Source: Aristolochia californica
Lineage: Eukaryota > Streptophyta > Magnoliopsida > Piperales > Aristolochiaceae
NCBI GenBank assembly: GCA_029961685.1
Contig: JARWKL010000009.1
Location: 10,745,758-10,809,757, forward strand
DNA: 64,000 nucleotides
Direction of reading: 5' to 3'
Part shown: positions 44,945 through 57,831 of the stretch, one piece after another
How positions within the stretch are numbered: position 1 is the stretch's first letter
Layout: each line of letters starts with the position of its first letter
Notes under the pieces: model-generated
What the model was told of the DNA's origin: nothing
Database searches by the model: none
The model's input: the letters and a program-made list of their open reading frames with translations, nothing else
Program-made: the position numbers and the translations under genes

Positions 44945-45279
44945 AGTGCTGGGGAAAGTGAAAGTACTTTACCTAGTGAAAGTGACAATTAATTACTTGT
45001 TTGTGTTAGTGTGCGTAATGAAAAATGCAATATAAAGTACTTGTTTGTGTTAGTGTGCACTATGTAAAGTACAGTGTATAGTACTTGTTTGTGTTGGTAT
45101 GCACAATGGAAAGTGCGGTGTAAAGTACAAAGAGATTATTTATTAATAAAATATTTTTATATATTTGACTTTTAGAAAATTAAATTAATATTAGTTAATT
45201 AATTAAATATAATAATTAAACAGATGCTTACTTTTATACTATTAAAATTTTAATCAAGGAAGGCCCACATATCCAAATG
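44945..45279. repeat. Fragment of the GTGAAAGTG-type element with short tandem repeats
   Basis: Starts GGGGAAAGTGAAAGTAC, like the subterminal repeats of the AT-rich TIR-like inserts. 44994-45130 holds three tandem units of about 45 bp, each with ACTTGTTTGTGTTRGTRTGC. It truncates the NT-C2 exon. Confidence 0.55.
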
Positions 45280-47047
45280 TGTTGGAAGATGGGTCCAAGC
45301 CCATAAGATATGGACTCACCATGATCACACGAGCTAGTGGGACCCACCATGATCACATGTGGCATGATAAGTCCTACACAATAATAAGTATTACAGTATT
45401 AGATTTATTGTGGACACAAGTCTCGTCGAAGAGTTTTAGTTTAAAGTTATTTGAGTCATGTTAGTCTTCTTTTTATATTGGGTTATTTAATTATGCTAAG
45501 ACTTATCAAGTGTTAGAGTTTGGGTGTAATTGGGATAAAGGTAGTTTAATTATAAATGGACTCTACTACCTTCCTCTATTAGAGGTTTATGCACTCTATT
45601 ACAACAAGTCAATAAAGTATTTTTTTTCCATAAATTCAACATGCTCTCAGAGCAGGTTCTGTGTGTTGACTCGGTCAACCCACAGAGATAATGTGATCAT
45701 TTTTCTGATCTATTATCTCAAGCAGTTTAGCTTCGTATTTCTCTTTTTATAGTCCCTATACCTATTATTTTATTTACGTTTTCACATCTATGCTGAGATT
45801 TTTATATTTCATATTATATATTGATGGAAAGATATTCGAGTCTATTTTCCATAGAAAAATGACTTTTTGAAATCGGAGTTATCTACAAAGAGAAATCAAT
45901 ATTTGAAGCAGCAAAGGTCAGATTACAAAAGAAATTCATGCAGCAGTAGAAAGCTTCAACTTCCGAGCTATTTTATGCTATCAAGAACGAGACTTTATAT
46001 GGAGAAATATATAAAAAAAAATATATACAAGTCTATTTTCTTAATTATTCAACCAATTCTATATCTGACTTTTTTATATGGAGATATTGATCTTGGAAGA
46101 GTCAATGGTCATGCTAGAAAAAGGGGAAAAAATACTTAGTTCGGCATATACCCAAATCTACCAAATTATATATCTCACTAGAAGTATATTTTATGAAAAT
46201 AAATTATACTTGGATGAAAGGTATTTAAGTCTAGTTTTAGAAGGAGAAAATTTTATGTCAATCTGATCTATATTTAAGGATATATTCGCATTGGAAGAAT
46301 TAAAGGTCATACTGGCATCCTGTGACTTTAAAAAATCCAAATTTAAGCCAATTGTTTTGCTTCACTTTTAGAGTTGTTGTTATTGATCAAGTGTATTAAA
46401 AAAAATATCTCACTTACCCCTTTTTTTGTTACTACATCTATGTTATTTAGTTCAAGATAGGAACATTACCATTACCTCCCAGCTTCAGGGAAAGAAATAC
46501 AAGAAAGAGGTATTTTATTCCATATATTGTGGAAAGTTTCATGTGACCAATATATTCAAGAAATGGGGAGCACAAAAGATGAAACTTTTGCATCTAAGAA
46601 GAAATTTTTTGCAGCAAAGAAAATTAATGATAAAAAATCTTGACTTGCAGTAATAATTGTGGTAATTATTGGAGATACTTGATTCAGCTGGACTCGATTC
46701 TATTTCTTTGGCTGAATTATTATTTTGAGGTATTCACAACATATTCCTTGGTCAACATATTATTTGGTGCAGGTAATCGTATCAAATTATTTCATGGGTT
46801 TTTACAAGGATTTTATTATTGTGGTCCATGTTATATGCGCTTGGGCACATTTTAGCTGCAGTTATTGTGTCTCTTTGGATGAGACATTATTATTGAAGAA
46901 GTGGTGGCCTCAGCATCCTATCTTCCCCTTTACCCATTACTTATTGGTTATTTGACAACCTTACTCCTACCATCCTTTATTTGACTCTTACATACTTCTT
47001 TGGGCCAACCTCTTGTGTGTTGCTTTGTTTGGGAGTTTAAGTCCATT

Positions 47048-47087
<40 letters not shown>

Positions 47088-48051
47088 TGGGTCTTTTATC
47101 ACCGTCTTATGAATGACGGACATTACCCACTTATCAGGTCTTTTATTGTCGTCTTGTGAATAACAAGCATTTATCACGTATCACGTCTTTTATTGTCGTC
47201 TTGTGAATAACAAACATTTATCACATATCAATGCCGGGGTTGGGTCACCGCGATGGAGGAGATTATTACTACATATATGTTACCCCCCATAAGTGGTAGT
47301 TATTACTCCTGCCACTTGAAAGTCGTTGTCCTGTGGAGGGACACGGTGATGGAGGAGTTTTTTCTGCACTTCTAAGCTCTACGTATAAACCCACTACCTG
47401 CAAAAGATAGGAGTGCCACTACCTGAGAATGATAGGAGTAGGCCTTATATCCAGCATGGGTTATGACTGGAGTATGGAGTGATGTCATACGGCTTGGAGT
47501 GATTTTACTCTCACTTATCGTATGCCAGTTGGGCCTCATGAAAGAGAACACCAGCGTGAGGGGGAGTATTGGATGATATGGAGGACTGCCATTTTATACG
47601 ACAAGATCCTATACATCATTTGCAGCAAGCTAGGAGTTCATAATGCTCTCTCATCCCCAGTTTGAGGGGAAGTGTTGGAAGATGGACCCAAACCCATAAG
47701 ACATGGACCCACCATGATCACACGAGCTGGTGGGACCTACCATGATAACGTGAGGTGGCATGATGAGTCCTACACAATAAGAAGTCTTACAGAACCAAAA
47801 TTATTATGGAAGCAGGTCTCGTAGAAGAGTTCCAGTTTAAAGGTGTTTTAGTCATGTTAGTTTTCTTTTTATATTGAGTTATTTAATTATGTTAGGACTT
47901 ATCTTTAAGTGTTAGAGTTTGGGTGTAATTGGGATAAAGGTATAGTTTAATTGTAATTGGACTCTACTACCTTCCTATATTATAAATAGAGGTTCATGTA
48001 CTCTGATTACAACAAATCAATGAAGTATTTATCTTTTCCATAAATTCAACA
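45280..48051 (+). mobile_element. Non-autonomous LTR retrotransposon (2.8 kb)
   Basis: 5' LTR 45280-45641 and 3' LTR 47673-48051 start TGTTGGAAGATGG and end AAATTCAACA. A PBS-like TGCTCTCAGAGC follows the first (two differences from TGGTATCAGAGC) and GTTTGAGGGGAAG precedes the second. The 2.0 kb interior has no gag or pol; it contains (TA)n at 47058-47086 and near-tandem units with TCTTTTATTGTCGTCTTGTG (47091-47220). The LTRs are clearly diverged from each other, and flanks AAATG / GTTAT do not match, so the element may be a recombinant. Its 3' 477 bp also occur at 16496-16972. Confidence 0.8.
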
Positions 48052-48321
48052 GTTATATAAAAAGGATATTATAAAATATTTTTTAGCTCAATATCTATTA
48101 GTAATATCAAAATAATATTAATTTATTAACTTAATATATAAAAATTAAAATATTCACACAAATACTTACTTTTATAATATAAAAAAACTTAATGCCATTA
48201 TTATATTAAAAGTGTTTAAATTCTCACACTTAAACTAACGTATATTCGCAGTTATATTTGTTTAAATTCATTACCCATTGTACTATGCAAACAACGTAAT
48301 AATAAAAATAAAAAATAACAT
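48052..48321. other. AT-rich spacer
   Basis: Equivalent to 16973-17241. Nothing recognisable. Confidence 0.5.
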
Positions 48322-49571
48322 TGGTGATTTTCAAGACTCCAGGAATTTATCTCATGGAGAAAAAGGAAAAGAAACCCATTGGGAGAAAACTGGAGGAAGA
48401 AGGGTTATGGAATTTATGATCCTAACCCTCCCCCTGAATCTCTATTTATAGATTTATGAACCTACTGTATTACAATAATACCCCTGAACTTAGGGTTTAG
48501 GGTTTTAACCCTAGAACTTTAACTTAATTACAATAATGCCAACTCTATGAAATGACTTTTTATTTACATCCTGCCATCATTGTATGTGGGCCTATGGGCC
48601 TTTTCCTTGATCTGTGGGCCTTAAGCCCGTCTTCTATATCTCTTGGTTGCATGTCTTCCTTGGTCTTATGGGCTTGGGCTTTCCTTGGTCGTGTGGGCTT
48701 GGGCCCTATCTTCCAACACTCCCCCTCAAGCTGGTGGTGAGAGAACAATATGAATTCCCAGCTTGCTGCAAATGATGTATAATATCTTTGTATAACATGG
48801 CGCATTTTCCAATATGCCTTCATCTTCCAACACTCTCCCTCATGTTGGTGCTCTCGTTCATGAGGCCCAGTTGGCATAATATCAGTGAGAGTAAATCACT
48901 CCTAACCACTAAGACATTACTCCATACTTCAGTCATAACTCATGTTGGATGTAGGACACACTCCGTCTTTTGTAGGTAGTGTGTCTATCGGAATTGCTCT
49001 GAAGTGTCCACGTCCACCACCGTGTCCCTCCACAGGACAACGAGTCTCAAGTGGTAGAGTAATATATGATATTAATGGGGGAAAGTAACATAAATATAAT
49101 TATAAGTTCCTCCATCATGGACTTCCAACTTTAAATATTTTTTATATTTTTTACGGGAATGAAGTTCCTATAAAACAGAGTAACCTCAACCCAGGAACAT
49201 CGTAACAACAATCAAGAAGATAGCCAACGCAGAACTTTATTTTAATAAAAAGCTGATTTCGTCCCACCACATGCTCTTAGAAGTGCTTCAATGGCTTATG
49301 GACTTACAGAAGAAGAAACTAAAAATGAAAACAAACAGGGAATAGGTATTACTCTGGATGCGATTTGTTGCTGAAGAACACCTCTATTTGTAGGTGATTT
49401 GTAGCACTGAATCGAGGAAGACAGCTGGGAGACAGCTACGGAAATAAGATAAAGGAAGCTTCCTTTCTCTTCCGGCGCCGATGGATGCATCTGTACCCTC
49501 TGTCCACTGCAACGGTCAGTACAGAGTCACCTCTATTTTTCGCTCCTTCCATTAATTCCCGTTCACACTTG

Positions 49572-50272
49572 AGTCCTTTTAATTTTTCGTTCATGCTTGG
49601 GTCTCCCCGTACCCCGCCGCCAAGGGGGCCAACCCCCATGGACCCCCGTCGGGGCTGTCGCCCCGAACCCCACCTTCATTTTACAGTTTCTTCACAAATA
49701 ACCATTGCGGTCACAATTTGACCTCATCAACGTCAAAGCCAGAACTGCTAACTAATTTACTCACTCTCGACATCGGCGCTCCTCATAATTGGGGGCCAGT
49801 GAATACATTAGATTAGCAATAACTCGTGAGAGGTGGGCATTGACACACTAACAATTCCTCCATCATGGACTTCCAACCACAAATATTTTTTATCCTCTGT
49901 CATGGACTCCCCAACCACAATTCCTTTTAATTTTTCGTTCATGCTTGGGTCTCCCCGGACCCCGCTGCCAAGGGGGGCAGCCCCCTTGGACCCCCGTCGG
50001 GGTTGTCGCCCCGAACCCTGCCTTCGTTTTAAAGTTTTTTCACAAATAACCATTGCGGTCACAATTTGACCTCATCAGCATCAAAGCCAGAACTGCTAAC
50101 TAATTTACTCACTCTCGACATTGGCGCTCCTCATAATTGGGGGCCAGTGAATACATTAGATTAGCAATAACTCGTGAGAGGTGGGCATTGACACACTAAC
50201 AATTCCTTCATCATGGACTTCCAACCACAAATATTTTTTATCCTCTGTCATGGACTCCCAACCACAAATAAT
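49572..50272. repeat. Local tandem duplication, about 350 bp per unit
   Basis: Units 49572-49919 and about 49922-50272 both start CCTTTTAATTTTTCGTTCAT and contain the GC-rich GGACCCCCGTCGGGG palindrome. The first-block element (18455-18780) has one unit, so this happened after the block duplication. Confidence 0.75.
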
Positions 50273-51394
50273 TTTGGTATTTTTTATTGGGATGAGGTTC
50301 CTCCGTCATAGACTCCCAACCACAAATAATTTTGATATTTTTGACGGGGATATAGTTCCTCCGTCATGGACTCTCAATCACAAATATTTTTTACAGGAAC
50401 AAATAAATAATGGTATGAGGCTATCTCTTCTTCAATAATAATGTCTCATCAAAAGAGACACAATAGCAGCAGGTGAAATGGGCTCGAGCCCATTTAACAT
50501 GACCCAAAATAATCCTTGTAAAATGATCCATGAAATAATCCAATGCACATATCTTTTCTAAATAATATGCTGACCAAGGAATAATTTGTCAATGCTTCAA
50601 AAATAATAATCCAGTTAGAGAAAAAATTTACCGAGTCACGCTGAAATATTTATAAAACTTGGGCATGAATACCGAGGCAGAAATAGGTGGCCCGAGTTAG
50701 GTTGACCTAGACCCAAGTTGACCCAGACTGAGTTGGTTGGAACAGAAGTCACGCTCGGTTGGAAAGCTATTGGGTTAACTCGCCGGTCCGGGTTGCGAGA
50801 TAGCTCATGCACTGAACCGCTGCTCAGATAAAATTTCTTAACTTAGGAACCTTTAATTGGGAAACAGTGCCTTCTTCCCCGACCGAACAGAGCGGCAAAA
50901 AACTTTCTTCGTCCAGAACCGGCAACAGAAGGACAGTGATGGCAGAGCAATGGCTGGAGATCCTTATGAATAGAGCAAGATCGAATCAAGATCGGAAATA
51001 ATCTTTCCGGAATAAAATAGCAGAGAAGATGGACACAGAGAGATTTCCTCGATGTCTCAGGCTGTTTCGGCGGCAAAGAAAATAATCTAGCGAAGAACTT
51101 GTATAATCAACAAGACATGCTCTTTTTGGAACTTTTTTGAGTTGCCTTAAAGCAGGTAAAATCAAATCAAGAGCTTCCCGAAATATATGATTGGTAAGAT
51201 GACTGATTCGAGCTTACTGGTGCTTTCCGAAAAAATATTTCCAACAGAGAACATGTTGGTTGGAAGATAATAAGCAACAACAAAATAATTCTGGATGGTG
51301 ACTGTTGATTTCAAGAATGATATTACGGTTGTTGGAATGACAGTGGTGGAGATATCTAGCAAGATTTTTCCATCTCTCCACGAGAAATGGAACC

Positions 51395-51739
51395 TGTTAA
51401 TGATAGTTCCCACATACATTAGTGAGTATAAAAATCTTGCATTTATTAGTTGGCAGAAGAGGTTTCCTACGTGGCTAGTCATTTTGGGATAGGGACTTCG
51501 ACCCAATTTGATATGGTATCAGAGCAAGGTTCTCATATGTGGTCATCCACCCAAATTATCCACGTGCTACCATGTGAGAGCCTCTACCTAAATTATCCAC
51601 ATTCTACCATGTGAGGGGGAGTGTTAAGGATAGTCCCACATACATTAGTGAGTATAAAAATCTTGCATTTATTAGTTGGCGAAAGAGGTTTCCTAAGTGG
51701 CTAGTCATTTTGGGATAGGGCCTTCGACCCAATTTGACA
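51395..51739 (+). mobile_element. Nested TRIM, second copy
   Basis: LTRs 51395-51513 and 51622-51739, PBS TGGTATCAGAGC at 51514-51525, PPT GTGAGGGGGAG before 51622. Same position within the host element as 19931-20274. Confidence 0.85.
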
Positions 51740-52988
51740 AAACCAAACTCGTCTTCTCCGGTGAAGGCAATAAACAAAGCGCATAGTCGGCGCTCAGGAA
51801 GCTTAGCAACGCCAGTAGAGTGTTGTCAATGAAGGAAAAGGCAGACGAAGACAATGCTAGCACAAACCGTCAAAGAGCAGCAGTAACATCCGACAACAGC
51901 AACACACGGAACTATGGGACAGAGAGAAGACCAGCCTCGTCGAAAAGATACCGTGAAGCTTCCTCTAGCTCTTGAGCTTGCCGCATGACGAAAAGAAGCT
52001 ATCTTCTTTTATAATATTTCCAATGAGAACAATAATGTGGCTAGTGCAATACTGAAGCCAACTGGATCCCTGCCTCTGAGGGGTCGCCGGAGTTATTTGT
52101 AGAAGGATACTCTCCTGGTTGAGAGACGGATCGGGTTGACAGGACCAAGTTGCATTCATGCTAAAAAGCAAAGAAGAAACCCATATACTCCTGCATTCGA
52201 TCGATTGTCGTGTTGGGCTCACACTGTAAAGACGAGTCAACTCGGCTCAACATCGATACGAAAAAAAAGTGCGCGAGAGAGAGAGAGAGAGTTGTGGTTG
52301 CCTCGAGCATACAGGCATGGTGGATGATACAATTTAACCAAAAAAAAAAAAAACTGTCTAAGAATTAAAAGAGAGAAAAAAAATTTCTAATCCTATATGA
52401 AGGAGAATTAAACCTGAAAAACCATAGTAGGAATCCTGAAAATCATAGGTCTGATACCATGTTGATTTTCAGGACTCCATGAATTTAGCTCATGAAGAAA
52501 AAGGGAAAGAAACCCACTGGGAGAAAACTAGATGAAGAAATCTTATGGAATTGATGATCCTAACCCTCCCCCCTGAAGCTTTATTTATAGATTAATAAAA
52601 CTACTGTATTACAATAATACGCCTGAACTTAGGGTTTAGGGTTTTAACCCTGGAACTTTAACTTAATTACATCAATGTCATCTCTATGAGATGACTCTTT
52701 ATTTACCATCCTAACATCATTGTATGTGGGCCTATGGGCCTTCTCCTTGATTTGTGGCCTTGAGCCCGTCTTCTATATCTCTTGGTTGCATGGATCTTCC
52801 TTGGTCTTATGGGTTTGGGCCCATCTTCTAACACACTTGGATATGTGGGCCTTCCTAGGTCGTGTGGGCTTGGGCCCTATCTTCCAACAAACACATATAA
52901 CTCAATCACGTATTTAATATAAAAAAGCTACAACTGTACATACAAAATACAACCAAAAAAAATATTTAATGCCATTAAAATATAATAG

Positions 52989-53463
52989 TCAATAATTTTT
53001 CCACATTTGAATTGCTAATACATCTAAAAAATATGATGCTCTTGTAGATTGTATTGCAGACTCCCTCTGAGTACTTATTTGAGTGTCCACATCGTCCTTA
53101 AAATCATCACCACTATCACTGTCTTCATTTTTAATTATATTGTTATCTTCACAATGTTCTTCACCAAAATCATCACTTGAATCATGTTCTTCATCTTTAA
53201 ATAAGTCCATGTAATCCTCCATGGGTATATAATTATGCAATATACAACAAACAATCATAATTTTTACCTGGACATCAAAATCAAAAGGAGGAGCATCTTT
53301 TAATATCTTGAAATGAGCTTTTAAAGCCCCAAATATATGCTCGATAGTATTCCGTTAAGATGAGTGTCTTTGATTAAATACTTCTCTTTCATCTGTAGGA
53401 GTATTATCTCCAAATTCTTGCAAGTGATAACGAGTCCTTCAATAGGGTGCCAAAAACCCTAAG
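52989..53463 (-). pseudogene. PIF/Harbinger transposase C-terminal remnant, second copy
   Basis: Same remnant as at 21545-21985, including both internal stops. Substitutions include VCCILHNYI for ACCILHNYI and a longer frame at the C-terminus (to 52989) because the terminal stop is changed. No functional transposase can be made from it. Confidence 0.85.
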
Positions 53464-56170
53464 CCCTCTCAATGTCCTTCCCAAAAAATGCTAGAAATCC
53501 AAATCTAGCGATACCCTCCACTAGTTTTGGGAAGGGACAGGTCCTCCCTTTCAGTGCTTATTTCTTGAGCCTAATGGACTAGCTATTTACATTTTCGGGT
53601 CCTTTCATACACCTTTCTTGTCACAAGGCAATATGGAATTTTATTTCTCAAATATTTGCACATCTTAAAAGAAAAAATTACCTCAATATGATTTCCTAGA
53701 AATCATTCCAAGAAACTTCAAGGGGGGGGGGGGGGGGGGGGGGGGTTAAATAAAACTAGGTGGAAGGCTTTCATGGCCTTCATTCAAGAGCCCATGGGAT
53801 ATTTTCAATTTTGCCAATTCTATGAACTTCTAGAACGCTATCACCATGATCGCCACCATCTACCCAATTTTGATGGTATCCTAATTTCTTCCACCTATTG
53901 ACCTAGTTAATAATTTGTTGTTTCTCTTCATCTCGTTTCTAACACCAAAATTGGAAACTGGAAGAGAGGCCAAGATATGGAACTGTCCATTCGAAAGGGC
54001 GGGGAAGGATGCAAGGTTACCCAGAGGGAGCATTTGCACTACTGTTCCGATAGGGGCACTCCCGACAACGTATCAATTGGAAAAAATTAGGTATGAATTG
54101 AAAGACCAATCTGTTGAGTTGAACTTGTGAGCGACTGTGGAGAGCATTCTAGAATCCCATAGAGTTGGCAAAATTGATAATATCGTCGAACTGATACACC
54201 GTCGGGAATGCCTCTATCGGAACAGTAGTGCAAATGCTCTCTCTAGGTAACTTTGTATCCTTCTCCACCCTTTCGAATGCACAGTTCCATATCTTGGCCT
54301 CCTTCCAATTTACAATTTTGGTGTTAGTAACGAGACAAAGAGAAACAACAAATTATATATTAGGTCAATAGGTGGAAGAAATTAGGATACCATCAATTGT
54401 AGTAACCCAAAATTGGGTAGATGGTGGCAATCGTGGTGAGAGCATTCTAGAAGTCCATAGAGTTGAAAAAATTGATAATATCCCATGGGCTCTTGAAGCC
54501 CATGAAAACCTTCCTCCTAGTTTATTTTTAATTTTTAAGTTTCTTATCTTATTTTGTTAATTGAAAAATCTAAATAAAGCTATCTTAATAAGTTCAAATC
54601 TATCATAGTATTTTATTAATAAACCCATCTTCTACTTTCCATTATATTTTCCATTGTGTACACTAACACAATAAAGTACTTTACTTTGTACTTTTCATCG
54701 AGCACACTAAGGCCTCGTTAGTACACTCTAAAGTGAAAGTGAAAGTGAAAATGAATTACTTTCACTAGCGAAAATAGCCCAAAACATGTTAGTGTGCACC
54801 GTAAATGGCGAGTGGCACTCATTCTTGAGAAAAAACGAGGGAAAGTGAAACCACTCCTCCCTAAGGCTAGTGAATTAACTTTCACCCGCGTGCTCACTCA
54901 CTCTTTCACTCTTCTTATGCTCATTCTGCCCTCTCACTTTTGCATTTGAAAATAATAAAATTAAATATTTATTTAAGTATTTTATTTATATATTTAATGA
55001 AATTAAAAAATATTAATTTAATTAATTAATTATTAATTTAAACAAGTTGAAATTTATCTTACGTTATAAATAGAATAGTTAAATAAAATTATATTATAAA
55101 AATTAAATCTAACAAAGTAATGTTAATATTTTTTGAAATTATTTATATATCTAAAACGAGTTAGTTGTTTTTATTAGTTTATAACTACTTAAAATTTATT
55201 TTATTTTACCCAAATATAGCTATCTAAAATAAAAGTTAAATCTATTAGATGATTTTATAAAAAAAATTATTTATATAAAATCCTTATTTTTATCATTATA
55301 TTTAATGACTATTTTAAGAGTGAGAATTTAGATTTTGTAAAGTAACAATTTGATTAACATTTGGATAATATAAAAGTAAGGGTTTATTTAATCATTTTAT
55401 ATATACTTAATTAAACAAATTTTCTTAATTTATTTTTAATTATTTAATACTTTAAAATAAATTATATATATTAGAGTTTATTTAAATAAAAATATAATAA
55501 AATTAAATTTGTAAAAGTATTTTTGAATAATAAATTACCATATTTTTTATTTACATAAATTTATAAATTTTAATATTATATTTCAAGAGTGAGAATTTAG
55601 ATATTAAAAAGTAACAATTTGATTAAGCATTTGGATATCATAAAAGTAAAATCTGTTAAGTATTTTATTTATTTATATATATATATATAATTAATTAAAT
55701 TTATAAAGTTTAATTATTATTATTATTATTGATGAATTAAGAAGAGTTAAAATCTATCCTAACTTATTAATAGAAAAGTTAGATAAAAAATATCCTATAA
55801 AATTTAAATATATTAGAGTATTTTATTAATAAATCTCTTATGTACTTTCCACTAAATTTCCATTGTGCATACTAACATAAAAAAAATAATTCACTTTCAC
55901 TTTAACTTTGAAAATACACTTACCCCCCCTTGAAGTTTCTAGGAATGATTTCTAGGGAAACTATTCGTACGAAAGTAATCTTTTCTTTTAAGATGTGCAA
56001 ATATCTGAAAAAAGAAAATTCCATATTGCCTTGTGACAAGAAAGGTGTATGAAAGGACCTGAAAATGTAAATAGCTAAAGTCCATTAGGCTCAAGAAATA
56101 AGCACTAAAAGGGTGGACCTACCCTATTCCCAAAACTGGTGGAGGATATCGCTGGATTTGGATTTCTAGA
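53464..56170. repeat. Decayed palindrome: deleted left arm and full right arm
   Basis: 53464-53721 is the outer left arm, 53722-53745 is G24, and 53746-54080 is the inner left arm; the 1.4 kb between (22258-23645 in the first block) is gone. The right arm 54188-56170 is complete, with the AT-rich TIR-like insert at 54709-55930 and plus-strand frame 54372-54560 (MEEIRIPSIVVTQNWVDGG). Frame 53915-54130 matches 23813-24028. Confidence 0.75.
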
Positions 56171-56835
56171 ATTTTTTGGGAAGGGCATTGAGATGGCCTA
56201 GATCGTTATCTATATCATTTTTAGAAAGTTTTAATTTAACTTACTCAACAATTCCTTAGGTTGAATGGTACCAAGACGGTGGTTTGGTGGACAAGAAGAG
56301 AAGAATTCCTTTGGTGAGTATTAGGAGGAAGTTTTGAAGGTTTCTAATACTATTCACTTAAATTGCATTTCTCATTGTATCGAAGTTGGCATTTGGATGG
56401 AAATGACTGAATGAGAAATGGAATATGTTTGATCACACAACTTCAGATTGGACGTTTTGATGGTTTCAAATTCTGGTCACATAAATTGTATCTTCTCACT
56501 GTATGGAAGTTGGAATTTGGATGAAAAGGATTGAATGAGAAATGGAATGTGTAGCGCAATATCCATAAAGAGCAAGAGGTGAAAAAAAATGGCAAAAACC
56601 AAGACAAGTGTGAATGATAAACCATTCTTGTGTTCCTAAAACATCATTCTAATATCCAAATTTCAATAAGTACTTCGTCACACAATATAATAAAACTTAT
56701 TATGACACATTAACCATCCTTTTAGAACATCTACGAATTACACTTCCACATTCAACCATCACAACACACATTTCTGAATGCTCAAATCAATGGTGTCAGA
56801 TAAAAGAACTTGTAATGGATATAGTTGGAACACCG
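56171..56835. repeat. Repeat X, first half, up to the copia insertion
   Basis: Runs from GGGAAGGGCATTGAGATGG to GTTGGAACACCG. The last five bases (CACCG, 56831-56835) are the left target duplication of the copia element. X resumes at 62306. Confidence 0.85.
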
Positions 56836-57136
56836 TGTTACGATATGTTAAAATGTATATTAAATGTAATTTATGTTCATAATTGTTGTATAATTTGGGA
56901 TATGTACATAGGGTTATTTGATTAGGCTTAATGGGGGGGGGTATTGTCTTGGGCCCATGGGCCATTTTGTAATAGGAAAACCTAAAGGTTAAATACCTAA
57001 TGAAAGGGGGAAAATCCCCAACGGAAACATTTTGATTAATCTTTCGTCTGCTTCGTTTCGCCGTGAAACCAGAGAGCTACGCTCTCTCTTGTGGGTGTTT
57101 GGACTGTTCCGTCAGTCCCTTGATTTTGATTTGTCA

Positions 57137-57148
57137 TGGTATCAGAGC
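57137..57148 (+). other. Primer binding site (tRNA-iMet) of copia copy 2
   Basis: TGGTATCAGAGC abutting the 5' LTR end. Confidence 0.92.
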
Positions 57149-57831
57149 TCTGAAGATTAACCGTTCGACGGATTTTTGTCCGATGACCTATGTTGTTTGA
57201 CGAGTTTTTTTTTGTTTTCGGCATTGATTTCGGGCGTTGTTAGAAAAACTTGTCGGGTGGTTCCGTTGCCGGAAAAGCTACGGGGGTTCCGTTGCCAGGA
57301 AGAGGGTTCTAGCCGGGAGGGGAAACGAAAGGAAGAGGGTTCTCGCCGGAAGGGGAAACGAAAGGGGTGGTTTTCGGGGGTTGTCGGAAAGCATTGTCCG
57401 AGCTCGGGAAAGTTGTGGTTCCGTCGTCGGGAAAGCTCCATCGGTGGTTTCGTTGTCAGAGAAGCTACAACGGGAAGGGGGTTCTCGTCGGAAAACTCGC
57501 CGGAAGGGGGAACGAAGGTACGATTTTTTTTTGTCCCGCGCATTCGATTGATTATTTTGCATAAGGTCATTATGCAATTTGCAAACCTTTGGGGGCCGAT
57601 TTGAAATTTCTGAAAGTTTTGGGGGCAATTCTGGAATTTCTGAAGGTGTTGAGTGTGTTTTTCGAATTTCTAATAGTTTGGGGGTCTAATTCGAATTTCT
57701 GTTAACCTGGGGGCAAATCTTGGATTGCTGCAAGTGTAGGGGTCTACTTGAAATTTCTGAAAAGTGGGGTATGTTTTAAATTTCTTATCCTACAGGGGTG
57801 CATTAGGAATTTTGCTAGATTCGATCTTATC
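57149..57831. other. copia copy 2 leader
   Basis: Untranslated leader between PBS and gag. GC-rich at first with CGCCGGAAGGGG-type repeats (57290-57500), then T/G-rich lines repeating GAATTTCTG at intervals. The long frames across it on both strands (57157-57604) come from base composition and have no known domain. Same in copy 1 (26775-27453). Confidence 0.6.

Larger units (their letters stand above)
48322..52889 (-). mobile_element. Non-autonomous LTR retrotransposon, minus orientation, second copy
   Basis: Paralogue of 17242-21410 with LTRs 48322-48718 (3') and 52460-52889 (5'), PBS TGGTATCAG upstream of 52460 on the minus strand, and the same AACAT/AACAC flanks. It is about 400 bp longer than the first copy, mainly because of a local tandem duplication at 49.57-50.27 kb. 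No gag or pol is recognisable. The shared flanks mean it was copied with the block, not by transposition. Confidence 0.85.
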
